A DNA stretch of 64,000 bases from Devosia sp. 67-54 (lineage in GTDB: Bacteria; Pseudomonadota; Alphaproteobacteria; Rhizobiales; Devosiaceae): NCBI RefSeq assembly GCF_001899075.1, contig NZ_MKVA01000001.1, positions 83,577-147,576 of the forward strand, in the 5' to 3' direction. The position numbers and the translations under genes are program-made. A model generated the notes under the pieces. It was not told the origin of the DNA, did not search any database, and saw only the letters and a program-made list of their open reading frames with translations. Shown here piece after piece: positions 37,765 through 46,535 of this stretch; position 1 is the stretch's first letter; the number at the start of each line of letters is the position of its first letter.

Positions 37765-39632
37765 CTGGCGCTCTGCTCGATCACGTCGAACAGGATGCGG
37801 CGGACCTCGGCTTCATCCGCGGCGTCCATCGCGGCCTGCAACTGGGCCAGCGCGGCGTCGAGATCGAAATTGCTGCGCCGCGCCATCTTGGCGCGCAGGA
37901 TTTTCGGCTGTTTGGTACGCGTCGCCTGCGTCTCGTCGTAGAACAGCTCTTCATAAAGCTTCTCGCCCGGCCGGATGCCGGTGACGCTGATCTCGACGTC
38001 GCCGGCCGGCTCCTGCGGCGTGCGCAGCGACAGCCCCGCCAGCCGGATCATATTCTCGGCGAGGTCGCGGATCTTCACCGGCTGGCCCATCTCCAGCAGG
38101 AAGATGTCGCCGCCCTCCGACAGCGCGCCGGCCTGCACGATCAGTTCGGCCGCCTCGTGGATGGACATGAAATAGCGCGTCATGCGCTCGTCGGTCAGCG
38201 TCACCGGCCCGCCATTGGCGATCTGCTCGCGGAACAGCGGAACCACCGAACCGTTGGAGCCGAGCACGTTGCCGAAGCGCACCGCGGAAAAGCGCTGCCC
38301 GTCGCGCTCGGCCGCGGCGCGGTCGCCGAACTGCCGGGTGACGAGCTCGGCCCAGCGCTTGGTGGCGCCCATCACGTTGGTCGGCCGCACCGCCTTGTCG
38401 CTCGAGATCAGCACGAAATCGCGCACGCCGGCCTCGAAGGCGCAGCGCACCAAAGTGCGCGTGCCGAACACATTGTTGCGCACCCCCTCGAGCACGTTGG
38501 CCTCGAGCAGCGGCACATGCTTGTGCGCGGCGGCATGAAACACCACCTCGACGCCCTGCTCGCGCAGGGTGCGCCGCACCAGCGCCTCGTCGGTCACCGA
38601 GCCCAGGACCGGCACCACCCTGAGCGCCGGGTCGCGGCTCAACGCCCGCTCGATCTGGTACAGCGCGAACTCGTTGGCTTCGAGGATCACCAGCGCCTTG
38701 GGCTCGAGCCGGGCGATGATGCGGCAGAGCTCGGAGCCGATCGAGCCGCCGCCGCCCGAGACCAGGATGGTGCGGCCGGCGATCATCTGCTGCAACAGCT
38801 CGGGATCGGCCGGCACCGAAGAGCGGCCGAGCAGGTCGTCGATGTCGATCTCGCGAAGCTGGTTGACCTGGTATTTGCCCGAGGCGATCTCGCGCAGCGA
38901 GGGCAGCGTGCGCACCTTCACCGGGAAGCGGCTCAGCTCGGTGTAGATGGCCTGCCGCCGCGCCGGCTCGAGCGAGGCCATCGAAAGCACGATCTCCTTG
39001 ACGCCGAAATCGGTGATCAGCGTCGGCAGGCTGGCCGGCGCGTGCACGCGGATGCCCGAGACGTCGCGGCCCTGCAGATTGCGGTCGTCGTCGAGGAAGG
39101 CGACGACATAGGCGTCGCCCTGCCCGCTGAGCGTCGCCGCCAATTGCCGGCCGGCATCGCCGGCGCCATAGACCACGATCGGGCGGCCGGCCGGGCCGCC
39201 GCGCGCCGGATAGAGGATGTATTTGGCGGCAAAGCGCGAGCCGGAAACGACGATGGTGCCGAGCAGGAAATAGAAGATCGGCACGGTGCGCGGCAGTACT
39301 GCCATGCGCGTCACCTCGGCGATGAACAGCACGAACACCCAGGCGATGGTGGCGAGCAGCATGGCGCCGACCATGGTCCAGATCGCCCGCTCGGGCAGGT
39401 AGCGGATCACGGCGCGATACAGGCCAAGCCGCAGGAAGATCGGCAGCGCCACCGCCGGCGCCAGCAGGATCAGCACCCATTGCGCTGGCGTCGGCTGGAA
39501 GGTGCCGCCGAGGCGCAACTGGTAGCTGAGCCACAGCACGGCAATCAGCGCCACCGCGTCGAAGGCCACGAGGATCAGGCTTTTCCAGCGCCGCGGCACG
39601 CGGTTGAGGCGATCTCGAAACTGCTCAAGCAT
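37761..39632 (-). CDS. WbpM/CapD-family nucleotide-sugar 4,6-dehydratase
   Basis: This 623-aa protein starts at ATG 39632; upstream codons in frame are shadow. Four membrane helices at the N-terminus (LILVAFDAVALIAVLWLSYQ and following) lead into a Rossmann domain (VVYGAGDAGRQLAATL), then the dehydratase SDR domain with VSGGGGSIGSELCRII, FHAAAHKHVPLLEANVLEGV and SSDKAVRPTNVMGATKRWAE. The catalytic site has the Met/Lys variant typical of WbpM/PglF rather than Tyr-x3-Lys. It makes UDP-4-keto-6-deoxy-HexNAc for FucNAc- or QuiNAc-type sugars. The membrane location suits supply to the WecA-like enzyme. Confidence 0.92.
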   Translation of the reverse strand: MLEQFRDRLNRVPRRWKSLILVAFDAVALIAVLWLSYQLRLGGTFQPTPAQWVLILLAPAVALPIFLRLGLYRAVIRYLPERAIWTMVGAMLLATIAWVFVLFIAEVTRMAVLPRTVPIFYFLLGTIVVSGSRFAAKYILYPARGGPAGRPIVVYGAGDAGRQLAATLSGQGDAYVVAFLDDDRNLQGRDVSGIRVHAPASLPTLITDFGVKEIVLSMASLEPARRQAIYTELSRFPVKVRTLPSLREIASGKYQVNQLREIDIDDLLGRSSVPADPELLQQMIAGRTILVSGGGGSIGSELCRIIARLEPKALVILEANEFALYQIERALSRDPALRVVPVLGSVTDEALVRRTLREQGVEVVFHAAAHKHVPLLEANVLEGVRNNVFGTRTLVRCAFEAGVRDFVLISSDKAVRPTNVMGATKRWAELVTRQFGDRAAAERDGQRFSAVRFGNVLGSNGSVVPLFREQIANGGPVTLTDERMTRYFMSIHEAAELIVQAGALSEGGDIFLLEMGQPVKIRDLAENMIRLAGLSLRTPQEPAGDVEISVTGIRPGEKLYEELFYDETQATRTKQPKILRAKMARRSNFDLDAALAQLQAAMDAADEAEVRRILFDVIEQSAS

Positions 39633-39771
39633 TGAAGGTGCCGACCGCCCCAGGACATCACTTGTATAGCGCGCGGGTTGCGCCAGCGCGGCGCACCCTA
39701 TTCCATACCGGATTGACAAGGGAATATAGCAGTTTGCGGCCATGCGAAGTTCGGCCGCCGGAGGAACGGCC

Positions 39772-40740
39772 TTGGCCAGCAATCCAAACCTGATTGCGGT
39801 AAGCGGCGCCAGCGGCTTCGTCGGCAGCGCCCTGGTGGACGAGCTTGCCGGCAGCGCCAGCCATGTGTGCCGGGCGCTGTTTAGGCTGCAACCGGCCTCG
39901 ATCAGCCCGCTGGTCGACGCGCGGGTGGTGGGCGACCTCGCCATCGCCACCGACCTCAAGGAGGCCCTGCGCGGCGTCGACGTGCTGGTGCATGCGGCGG
40001 CGCGGGCGCACGTGCTCAACGACGCCGAGACCAACCCGCTCGAGGCCTATCGGCACATCAATGTCGCGGGCACCGAGCGCATCGCGCGTGCGGCCATCGC
40101 CGCCGGCGTCCGGCGCTTCGTCTACATCTCGTCGATCGGGGTCAACGGCAAGCGCAATTTCGAGCAGCGCTTCACCGAAGCGGACGAGCCGGCGCCGGTC
40201 GACGATTACGGCCGCACCAAATGGGAGGCCGAGCAGAAGCTGCAGGGCTTTGCCCGCAGCAGCGACCTGGAGCTGGTGATCCTCAGGCCGCCGCTGGTCT
40301 ATGGCCCTTACGTCAAGGGCAATGTCGCGCGGCTGATGCGAATCATCGCCCGTGGCATTCCGCTGCCGCTCGCCTCGGTCGACAACCAGCGCAGCATGAT
40401 CGGACTGGGCAATCTGGTGTCGGCCATCGTCACCGCGGCGGAACATCCGCGCGCCAGGGGCCGCACCTTCCTCGTCTCCGACCAGCACGATCTGTCGACG
40501 CCCGAGCTGATCCGGCTGATCGCGCGGGCGCTGGGCCGGGTGCCCAATCTCTGGCCGTTCCCGCCATCGCTGCTGTTTGCCGCCGGCAGGATCACCGGGC
40601 GCAGCGCCGAGGTCGAGCGGCTGGCGGGATCGCTGCGCATCGACAGCAGCGCCTTCACCGAGGCCACCGGCTGGCGACCGAGCGTGCCGATCGAGAGCGA
40701 GATCGCGCGCATGGTCGAGGCCAGCGGCCTCAAGCGCTAG
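39772..40740 (+). CDS. NAD-dependent nucleotide-sugar epimerase/dehydratase (SDR)
   Basis: The TTG start at 39772 follows GGAGG at 7-nt spacing (322 aa), which is better supported than the ATG at 39742. The Rossmann motif is SGASGFVGSALVDEL; DVLVHAAARAHVLND, VYISSIGVNG and the YGRTKWEAEQ active site follow. In polysaccharide loci such proteins reduce or epimerise UDP-4-keto sugars made by WbpM-like enzymes, giving for example UDP-QuiNAc or UDP-FucNAc precursors. The divergent WbpM-like gene, 139 bp away, supports that pairing. It shares a CTAG double stop with the DUF2934-like gene. Confidence 0.85.
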   Translation: MASNPNLIAVSGASGFVGSALVDELAGSASHVCRALFRLQPASISPLVDARVVGDLAIATDLKEALRGVDVLVHAAARAHVLNDAETNPLEAYRHINVAGTERIARAAIAAGVRRFVYISSIGVNGKRNFEQRFTEADEPAPVDDYGRTKWEAEQKLQGFARSSDLELVILRPPLVYGPYVKGNVARLMRIIARGIPLPLASVDNQRSMIGLGNLVSAIVTAAEHPRARGRTFLVSDQHDLSTPELIRLIARALGRVPNLWPFPPSLLFAAGRITGRSAEVERLAGSLRIDSSAFTEATGWRPSVPIESEIARMVEASGLKR

Positions 40741-40967
40741 CCGCCGTTCTCCTCGTCGATTTCCTTCGATGCTTCGACCCAGATGTCGAAATCGCGTCCC
40801 TGCGGGCTGCCCTCGGCCAGCCAGCGGTCATAGGCGAGCTGGCGCAGGTGGATTTCCTTGGCGCGCAGCCAATAGTCGAAACTACGGCCTTCGGGCCGGC
40901 CGTCCTGTTCCCACAGGAAATACGCCGTGGCCCGCACCGCCTGGGCCAGTTCTGGGTTTCGCTTCAC
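40737..40967 (-). CDS. DUF2934-like small protein, 76 aa
   Basis: GTG at 40967, behind GGAAAG, is the likely start; frame-open sequence further upstream is shadow of the creatininase gene. The product reads KRNPELAQAVRATAYFLWEQ, then DGRPEGRSFDYWLRAKE and a second, similar unit RWLAEGSPQGRDFDIWVEASKE. The repeated G-x-P-x-G-R-x-F-D-x-W pattern is the DUF2934 signature, here present twice. It is soluble and of unknown function. It lies 67 bp downstream of the creatininase-family stop. Confidence 0.7.
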   Translation of the reverse strand: MKRNPELAQAVRATAYFLWEQDGRPEGRSFDYWLRAKEIHLRQLAYDRWLAEGSPQGRDFDIWVEASKEIDEENGG

Positions 40968-41034
40968 TTTGCTTTCCGGGAGTCCTGCTGGACGCCTCCG
41001 GGAAACTTGCGCCCCGAGCGTTGGTTCCGCGACC

Positions 41035-41847
41035 TTACGGCGCGGGGTTGGGCGGCCGGAACGGCGCGGGCAGCGGGAACGCCTCCACCTCGCGCAGCAA
41101 TTCGAGCATCCCCGCCACCTCGGCGTCGGCGAAAATCCGGCCGCGCTCGGCGGTGGCGTTGGCGGCGTTGCCCACCGCTCCCGCCGGGTTGAGGTCGGAG
41201 GCAATCCAGGCATAAGCGTGCGTGCCGGTCGGCCGCAGATATTTGAACTGCTGCTCGTCGCGGGCGGCGATCGAGCGGAAATCCTCGAGCCGGTCCATAT
41301 GCACGAGGTCGGGCCGGAAATGCAGCATCAGCGAGGTTTCGAGATCGCCGGCATGGATGCCGTGGCGTTTCTCCACATCGGTCAGCATGCCGTCGGGCGG
41401 CTGGAAGCGGGTCCAGCCGGTCTTGACCACCAGCATGGCCTCGCGCACCCGCAATTCGCGGGCGACGATGCCCATGATCTCCTCGTTGCCGCCGTGCGAA
41501 TTGATGAAGACGAGCTTGCGGACGCCGGCGCGTGCCACCGCGGCGCCGAGCTCGTACCAGGCGTCGATCAGCGTGTGCGCCGTATGGGTCGCGGTGCCGG
41601 TGGCCCAGATGTGCTCGTTGGATTTGCCCACCTGCTGCACCGGCAGGATGCGGAGGTCGAGGTCGGCGGGGGCGCGCTCGATCAGCAGGTCGAGGCAGCC
41701 GCGATTGAGGATGGAATCGACGCCCACCGGCAGATGCGGGCCGTGCTGCTCCACCGCGGCGATGGGCAGGACGGCGATGGTCTTTTGGGGGTCGATGTCG
41801 GCGTATTCGCGCGCCGCGTAGTCGGTCCACCAGATCCTGCGCGCCAT
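41035..41847 (-). CDS. Creatininase-family metal-dependent amidohydrolase
   Basis: This 270-aa protein carries the family's metal ligands: AVEQHGPHLPVGVDS (E and H), INSHGGNEE and the GIHAGDLETSLML segment. Members include creatininase, mycofactocin MftE and FAPy deformylases, all hydrolysing C-N bonds at a binuclear metal site. It starts one base after the RidA stop and points away from the ABC importer and amidohydrolase genes. I infer that it opens or deformylates an intermediate of the same pathway. Confidence 0.88.
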   Translation of the reverse strand: MARRIWWTDYAAREYADIDPQKTIAVLPIAAVEQHGPHLPVGVDSILNRGCLDLLIERAPADLDLRILPVQQVGKSNEHIWATGTATHTAHTLIDAWYELGAAVARAGVRKLVFINSHGGNEEIMGIVARELRVREAMLVVKTGWTRFQPPDGMLTDVEKRHGIHAGDLETSLMLHFRPDLVHMDRLEDFRSIAARDEQQFKYLRPTGTHAYAWIASDLNPAGAVGNAANATAERGRIFADAEVAGMLELLREVEAFPLPAPFRPPNPAP

Positions 41848-41848
41848 G

Positions 41849-42247
41849 TCAGGCTGCTCCCGCGGGGCCGGCGGCCACGACTTCGACTTCCACCGCGAAT
41901 TCGGGCCGGGCGAAGCCGGAGACGATCATCAGCGTCGAGGCCGGAAAGGGCGGGCTGAAGCGCCTGTTGCGCACGTCCATATAGGGCCGCAGATGCTCGC
42001 GGGCGGTGACGAACGCGTTGATGCGCACCACGTGCTCGAGCCCGAGCCCCGATTCGGCGAGGATCGCGGCGATGTTGTCGAAGCAGAGCTCAGTCTGTTC
42101 GGCGGTGCCCGCGGGAACGCTGCCGTCCTTGGCGATGCCGAGCTGGCCCGAACACAACACCAGCCTCTGGCCGGCGGGCACCTCGACGCCGTTGCTGTAG
42201 GCCGAGAAGGGCGGATGGATGGTGGTGGGAGAAAGCGGGGTGTGCAT
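41849..42247 (-). CDS. RidA/YjgF/RutC-family protein
   Basis: This 132-aa protein starts at ATG 42247, preceded by GAGG. It has the RidA layout: YSNGVEVPAGQRLVLCSGQ near the N-terminus, EQTELCFDNIAAILAESGL, HVVRINAFVTAREHLRPYM and VSGFARPEFAVEVEVVAA. RidA proteins clear reactive enamine or imine intermediates; RutC, a relative, acts in pyrimidine breakdown. Co-transcription with the creatininase-family gene suggests that the pathway releases an unstable nitrogenous intermediate. Confidence 0.85.
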   Translation of the reverse strand: MHTPLSPTTIHPPFSAYSNGVEVPAGQRLVLCSGQLGIAKDGSVPAGTAEQTELCFDNIAAILAESGLGLEHVVRINAFVTAREHLRPYMDVRNRRFSPPFPASTLMIVSGFARPEFAVEVEVVAAGPAGAA

Positions 42248-42488
42248 ATCGAACCTCAGTGATGCCCAGCTAACCGGCAAAGCCGGGCGTTTGCCAGCCC
42301 CAAAGCGAACCAGCCCGCCCAGTTTCTGAGCAACCGGCGAAGTGACGCCATTTTGGGCTTTTCTTTTTGGCAGGCGCGCGATCTTAATCGATCCCAAGAT
42401 GCCGTCCACAGCATCCTCCGGGGCCTCGAGCGTCAGCGATGATGCGGCCGGATACCGGGAATCTCAGGGGAAACAGGGAGACCACCGA

Positions 42489-43496
42489 ATGCAACTCACA
42501 TCCAGACTGCTCGTGGCCAGCGCGCTGCTCGCGCTCGCCGGAGCCGCGCCGGCGCTGGCGCTCGACAAGGTCAGCTTCGGTACCAACTGGCTGGCCGAAG
42601 GCGAGCATGGCGGCTTCTACCAGGCGGTGGCCGACGGCACCTACCAGAAGTACGGCCTCGACGTGACGATCGTCCAGGGCGGCCCGCAGGCGGCCAACGA
42701 GGCGCTGCTGATCTCGGGCAAGATCGACTTCTACATGGGCGGCCAGTTCAGCCTCTACGACGACATCAAGCAGGGCATCCCGGTGATCAACGTCGCCGCC
42801 ATGTTCCAGAAGGACCCGCAGATCCTGATGACGCACAAGGGCGTCGGCATGGATACCTTCGCCGACATCGCCAAGGCCGACACCATCTTCATGGGCAAGG
42901 ACATCTTCGTCACCGACTTCGTGTGGATGAAAGCAAACTTCCCCGGCTTCAAGGACGAGCAGTACAAGCCCTACACCTTCAACCCGGCGCCGTTCATCGC
43001 CGACAAGATGTCGGCGCAGCAGGGCTACGTCACCTCCGAGCCGCTGGCGGTGGAAAAGGCGATGGGCGAGGCGCCCAACGTCTTCCTGTTCGCCGACAAC
43101 GGCTATGCGCCCTACTCGACCACCATCGAGACCACCACCAAGAACGTCGCCGAGAAGGCCGATCTGGTGCAGCGCTTCGTCGATGCCTCGATCATCGGCT
43201 GGTACAATTACCTCTACGGCGACAACAAGGCCGCCAACGACCTGATCAAGAAAGACAATCCCGAGATGACGGACGAGCAGCTCGCCTTCACGCTCAAGCA
43301 GATGAAGGACCACGGCATCCTCGTCTCCGGCGACGCCGAGACCAAGGGCATCGGCTGCATGACCGACGACCGGCAGAAATCGTTCTTCGACATGCTGGTC
43401 GGGCTCAAGCTGGTCGACGGCTCGATCGACTACAAGAAGGCCTACACCACGCAGTTCGTGTGCAAAGGCGTGGGCATGGACCTCGTCAAGAAGTAA
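42489..43496 (+). CDS. NMT1/THI5-like ABC transporter substrate-binding protein
   Basis: This is a 335-aa protein from ATG 42489 behind GGGAG; upstream frame is shadow. A signal peptide (LLVASALLALAGAAPALA) precedes FGTNWLAEGEHGGFYQAVAD, the start typical of the NMT1/ThiY/SsuA group, then YGLDVTIVQGGPQAANEALL and KIDFYMGGQFSLYDD. No CCCFC motif of yeast Thi5 is present. The family binds pyrimidines, riboflavin, sulfonates or other small heterocycles. A hairpin follows the stop, before the ATPase gene. Confidence 0.9.
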   Translation: MQLTSRLLVASALLALAGAAPALALDKVSFGTNWLAEGEHGGFYQAVADGTYQKYGLDVTIVQGGPQAANEALLISGKIDFYMGGQFSLYDDIKQGIPVINVAAMFQKDPQILMTHKGVGMDTFADIAKADTIFMGKDIFVTDFVWMKANFPGFKDEQYKPYTFNPAPFIADKMSAQQGYVTSEPLAVEKAMGEAPNVFLFADNGYAPYSTTIETTTKNVAEKADLVQRFVDASIIGWYNYLYGDNKAANDLIKKDNPEMTDEQLAFTLKQMKDHGILVSGDAETKGIGCMTDDRQKSFFDMLVGLKLVDGSIDYKKAYTTQFVCKGVGMDLVKK

Positions 43497-43528
43497 GGCT
43501 GCCGCTAAGGCAGACCTGCGTTTGACCC

Positions 43529-43555
43529 GGGAGGCGCGCGTATGGCGCGCTTCCC
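43529..43555 (+). terminator. Hairpin between binding-protein and ATPase genes
   Basis: An 11-bp stem GGGAGGCGCGC / GCGCGCTTCCC with one G.U-type pair and a 5-nt loop, followed by CCTTGTT. It lies 33 bp after the binding-protein stop. It may reduce read-through so that the binding protein is made in excess over the transporter. Confidence 0.5.
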
Positions 43556-43602
43556 CTTGTTCCGGAAACAGCGACTTGACCCTGACCGACAGCTCCCCTT
43601 CC

Positions 43603-44412
43603 ATGGCAGCCCGGACGGCAGCGGCACCCAACCGTCCTGTCGTCGCCATGCATGGCGTATCGAAGGTGTTCTCCAACGGCACGCTGGCGCTGTCCGACAT
43701 GTCGCTGACCGTCGAGCGTGGCGAGTTCCTCAGCCTGCTCGGCCCGTCGGGCTGCGGCAAGTCGACGGCGCTCCGGATCATCGCGGGGCTGGGCGCTCCC
43801 TCCTCCGGCCGCATCGACTGGCCGTCCTCGACCATCAATGCCAAGGGGCTGCCGCAGGGCGACATCGGCTTCGTCTTCCAGGATCCGACGCTGATGCCGT
43901 GGGCCACGGTGTTCGGCAATGTCTACCTGCCGCTCAAGCTGCAGGGCGTCGGCAAGGACGTGGCGCGCCCGCGCATCATGGAGACGCTGGCGACCGTCGG
44001 CCTCGCCGATTTCGCCGAGGCCTATCCGCGCGAATTGTCGGGCGGCATGAAGATGCGCGTCTCCATCGCCCGCGCCCTTGTCACCAAGCCGAAGCTGCTG
44101 CTGATGGACGAGCCGTTTGCCGCGCTCGACGAGATCACCCGGCAGAAGCTCAACGACGACGTGCTGAAACTCTGGCGCCAGTCGGGCGTCACGGTGATCT
44201 TCGTCACCCATTCGGTGTTCGAGAGCGCCTATCTCAGCAGCCGCATCGTGGTGATGCGCTCGCGGCCCGGTCAGGTCTATGCCGATCTGCCGCTTGCTAC
44301 CTCCACGGCGCGCAGCGAGGCGTACCGCACCTCCGAGGAGTACCGCGCCACCACCGCGCTGGTCAGCAAGGCGTTGCAGGACGCCATCCACGCCGGCGGA
44401 GGGAGCCACTGA
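43603..44412 (+). CDS. ABC transporter ATP-binding protein (SsuB/TauB-like)
   Basis: The ATG at 43603 gives 269 aa; TTG 43576 (GGAA upstream) and TTG 43522 (inside the hairpin) are alternatives. Walker A is GPSGCGKST (residues 47-55). FVFQDPTLMPWATVFGNVYL is the Q-loop region typical of nitrate/sulfonate/taurine type ATPases. LSGGMKMRVSIARAL and LLLMDEPFAALDEITRQKL are the signature and Walker B. It drives uptake through the adjacent permease; its stop overlaps the permease start by one base. Confidence 0.92.
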   Translation: MAARTAAAPNRPVVAMHGVSKVFSNGTLALSDMSLTVERGEFLSLLGPSGCGKSTALRIIAGLGAPSSGRIDWPSSTINAKGLPQGDIGFVFQDPTLMPWATVFGNVYLPLKLQGVGKDVARPRIMETLATVGLADFAEAYPRELSGGMKMRVSIARALVTKPKLLLMDEPFAALDEITRQKLNDDVLKLWRQSGVTVIFVTHSVFESAYLSSRIVVMRSRPGQVYADLPLATSTARSEAYRTSEEYRATTALVSKALQDAIHAGGGSH

Positions 44413-45266
44413 TGGCCGAAGCCGTCGACACCAATCTGGGCACCGACGCCAATACGGTGATCGCGCCGCCCTCGACGCCGGTGGGTGAACAGGTCGCCCG
44501 CGTGCTCGTCCCCGTCGGCATGCTGCTGATCGCGATCGCGATCTGGCAGCTCTATGTGGTGCTGAGCGGCACGCCGAAATACATCCTGCCCAGCCCGGTC
44601 GACGTCGGCGGAGCACTGCTGACCGACTGGCCGACGCTGCTGCCCTCGCTCTGGGTCACTCTGTCGATCACCTTCGAGGCGCTGATCCTGGCCCTGATCG
44701 GCGGCGTCGGCCTCGCCATCGTGCTGGTGCAGTCGAAATGGATCGAGCTGGCGCTGTTTCCGTTCGCGGTGATCCTGCAGGTGACGCCGATCGTCGCCAT
44801 CGCCCCGCTGCTGCTGATCTACGCGCCGAACACGCAGACGGCGCTGCTGATCGTCGCCTTCCTCGTGGCCTTCTTCCCGATCCTCAGCAACATGGTGCAG
44901 GGGTTGAAGAGCGTCGACCACAATTTGCTCAACCTGTTCGACCTCTACGGCGCCGGCCGCTGGCAACAGCTCGTCTATCTCAAGATTCCCGCCTCGATGC
45001 CGTATTTCATGACCGGCCTCAGGATCGGCGGCGGGCTGTCGCTGATCGCCGCCGTGGTCGCCGAATTCGCGGCCGGCAGCGCCGGTGCCGGCTCGGGCCT
45101 CGCCTTCCGCCTGCTCGAATCGGGCTACCGGCTCAACATGCCGCGCCTCTACGCCGCGCTGATCCTGATGACGCTCACGGGCGTCGCCATCTTCGGCGTC
45201 ACCTCCTTCATCTCCTGGCTGGTGCTGCATCGCTGGCACGAGAGCGCCGTGCGCCGCGAGAACTGA
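44412..45266 (+). CDS. ABC transporter permease (SsuC/ThiX-like)
   Basis: This 284-aa permease has about six membrane helices. LLIAIAIWQLYVVLSGTPKY at the start, then ILPSPVDVGGALLTDW and the cytoplasmic loop with LYGAGRWQQLVYLKIPASMP followed by YFMTGLRIGGGLSLIAAVVAE are characteristic of the NMT1/SsuC/TauC-type permeases. It forms the inner-membrane channel for the substrate bound by the NMT1-like protein. The stop overlaps the next start by one base (TGATG). Confidence 0.92.
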   Translation: MAEAVDTNLGTDANTVIAPPSTPVGEQVARVLVPVGMLLIAIAIWQLYVVLSGTPKYILPSPVDVGGALLTDWPTLLPSLWVTLSITFEALILALIGGVGLAIVLVQSKWIELALFPFAVILQVTPIVAIAPLLLIYAPNTQTALLIVAFLVAFFPILSNMVQGLKSVDHNLLNLFDLYGAGRWQQLVYLKIPASMPYFMTGLRIGGGLSLIAAVVAEFAAGSAGAGSGLAFRLLESGYRLNMPRLYAALILMTLTGVAIFGVTSFISWLVLHRWHESAVRREN

Positions 45267-46534
45267 TGCCAATCCTGCGCAATGCCTCGGTACCATCGGC
45301 GATGCTGGGCCGCCCCGGCAGCGGCCTCGAGCGGGTCGACATCGCCGTTGCCGACGGCCTGATCAACGCCATCACTCCCCACCAGCCCGGTCCGGGCCGC
45401 GACCTCGAGGGCGGCCTCGTGCTGCCCGCCTTCGTCGATATGCACACGCATCTCGACAAGGGCCAGATCTGGCCGCGCAAGCCCAATCCCGACGGCACCT
45501 GGATCGGCGCGTTGCTGGCGGTGCAGACCGACCGCGACGGCCTGTGGTCGAAGGCCGATGTCGGCCGCCGCATGGATTTCGCGCTGCGCACCGCCTACGC
45601 CCACGGCACCGCGGCGATCCGCACGCATCTCGACTCCATCCCGCCACAGCAACTGATCTCGTGGGACCTGTTCGCCGAGGTGCGCGATGCCTGGCGCGGC
45701 CGCATCGAGCTGCAGGCAGTGGCGCTGATCCATGCCGACTGCATCCTCGATCCCGCCCAGCTCGACGCCGTGGCGCGCAAGGCGAAGGAGTTCGGCGGCC
45801 TGCTCGGCGGCGCCGTGATGTCCGATCCGCGCGCGAAGCAGGCGATGCTGAAGCTGGTGGAAAAGGCCGGAGAGTCCGGCCTCGACATCGACGTGCATGC
45901 CGACGAGACGGGCGATCCAGGCTCCGACACGCTCGAACGCCTCGCCGAGGCGGTGCTCGAAACCGGCTACACCGGCCGCGTCACCGCCGGCCATTGCTGC
46001 GCGCTGACCGCGCAGGACGAGGCGACGCAGCAGCGCACCATCGACAAGGTCGCGCGCGCCGGCATCGCCATCGTGTCGCTGCCGATGTGCAACATGTACC
46101 TGCAGGATCGCGACGCCGACGGCCGCACGACCCCGGTGCGCCGTGGCGTGACGCTGCTCAAGGAGTTACGCGCCGCCGGCGTCAGGGTCGCCATCGCCTC
46201 CGACAATACGCGCGATCCGTTCTATGCCTATGGCGACCTCGATGCGCTGGAGGTGCTGCGCGAAGGCGCCCGCATCCTGCATTTCGACCACCCGCGGGAC
46301 GCAGCCTGGAGCTGGGCCGGCACGGTGGCGTACGATGCGGCGGCAATTGCCGGCTTCGACTATACGGCGCAACTCGCAGCCGGTGCCTCGGCCGACCTCG
46401 TGATGTTCCGCGCCCGCACCTGGACCGAGCTGCTGTCGCGGCCGCAGGCCGACCGGCAGGTGATGCGTCGCGGCGAGCTGATCGACACCACCCTGCCCGA
46501 CTATCGCGAACTCGACGATTTGATGGAGGCCTGA
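45266..46534 (+). CDS. Cytosine-deaminase-like amidohydrolase
   Basis: This 422-aa protein of the amidohydrolase superfamily shows metal-binding DMHTHLDKGQIWPRK near residue 60, DIDVHADETGDPGSD, RVTAGHCCALTAQDE and IASDNTRDPFYAYGDLD, all in the order of CodA-type deaminases. Members deaminate cytosine, isoguanine, creatinine or other small heterocycles. In the operon of an NMT1-type importer it probably carries out the first hydrolysis of the imported compound. It is directly coupled to the permease gene. Confidence 0.88.
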   Translation: MPILRNASVPSAMLGRPGSGLERVDIAVADGLINAITPHQPGPGRDLEGGLVLPAFVDMHTHLDKGQIWPRKPNPDGTWIGALLAVQTDRDGLWSKADVGRRMDFALRTAYAHGTAAIRTHLDSIPPQQLISWDLFAEVRDAWRGRIELQAVALIHADCILDPAQLDAVARKAKEFGGLLGGAVMSDPRAKQAMLKLVEKAGESGLDIDVHADETGDPGSDTLERLAEAVLETGYTGRVTAGHCCALTAQDEATQQRTIDKVARAGIAIVSLPMCNMYLQDRDADGRTTPVRRGVTLLKELRAAGVRVAIASDNTRDPFYAYGDLDALEVLREGARILHFDHPRDAAWSWAGTVAYDAAAIAGFDYTAQLAAGASADLVMFRARTWTELLSRPQADRQVMRRGELIDTTLPDYRELDDLMEA

Positions 46535-46535
46535 T

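Noticed and set aside
37761..40034. A 757-aa start for the WbpM-like protein
   Set aside because: The first 134 residues overlap the divergent promoter and the SDR gene and lack any membrane helix; ATG 39632 precedes the first helix as in the family.
42248..42488. Possible TPP or guanidine riboswitch before the NMT1-like binding protein
   Set aside because: I looked for the conserved CUGAGA/ACCUGAU and guanidine-I/III core motifs and found no consistent match; a covariance model search would settle it.
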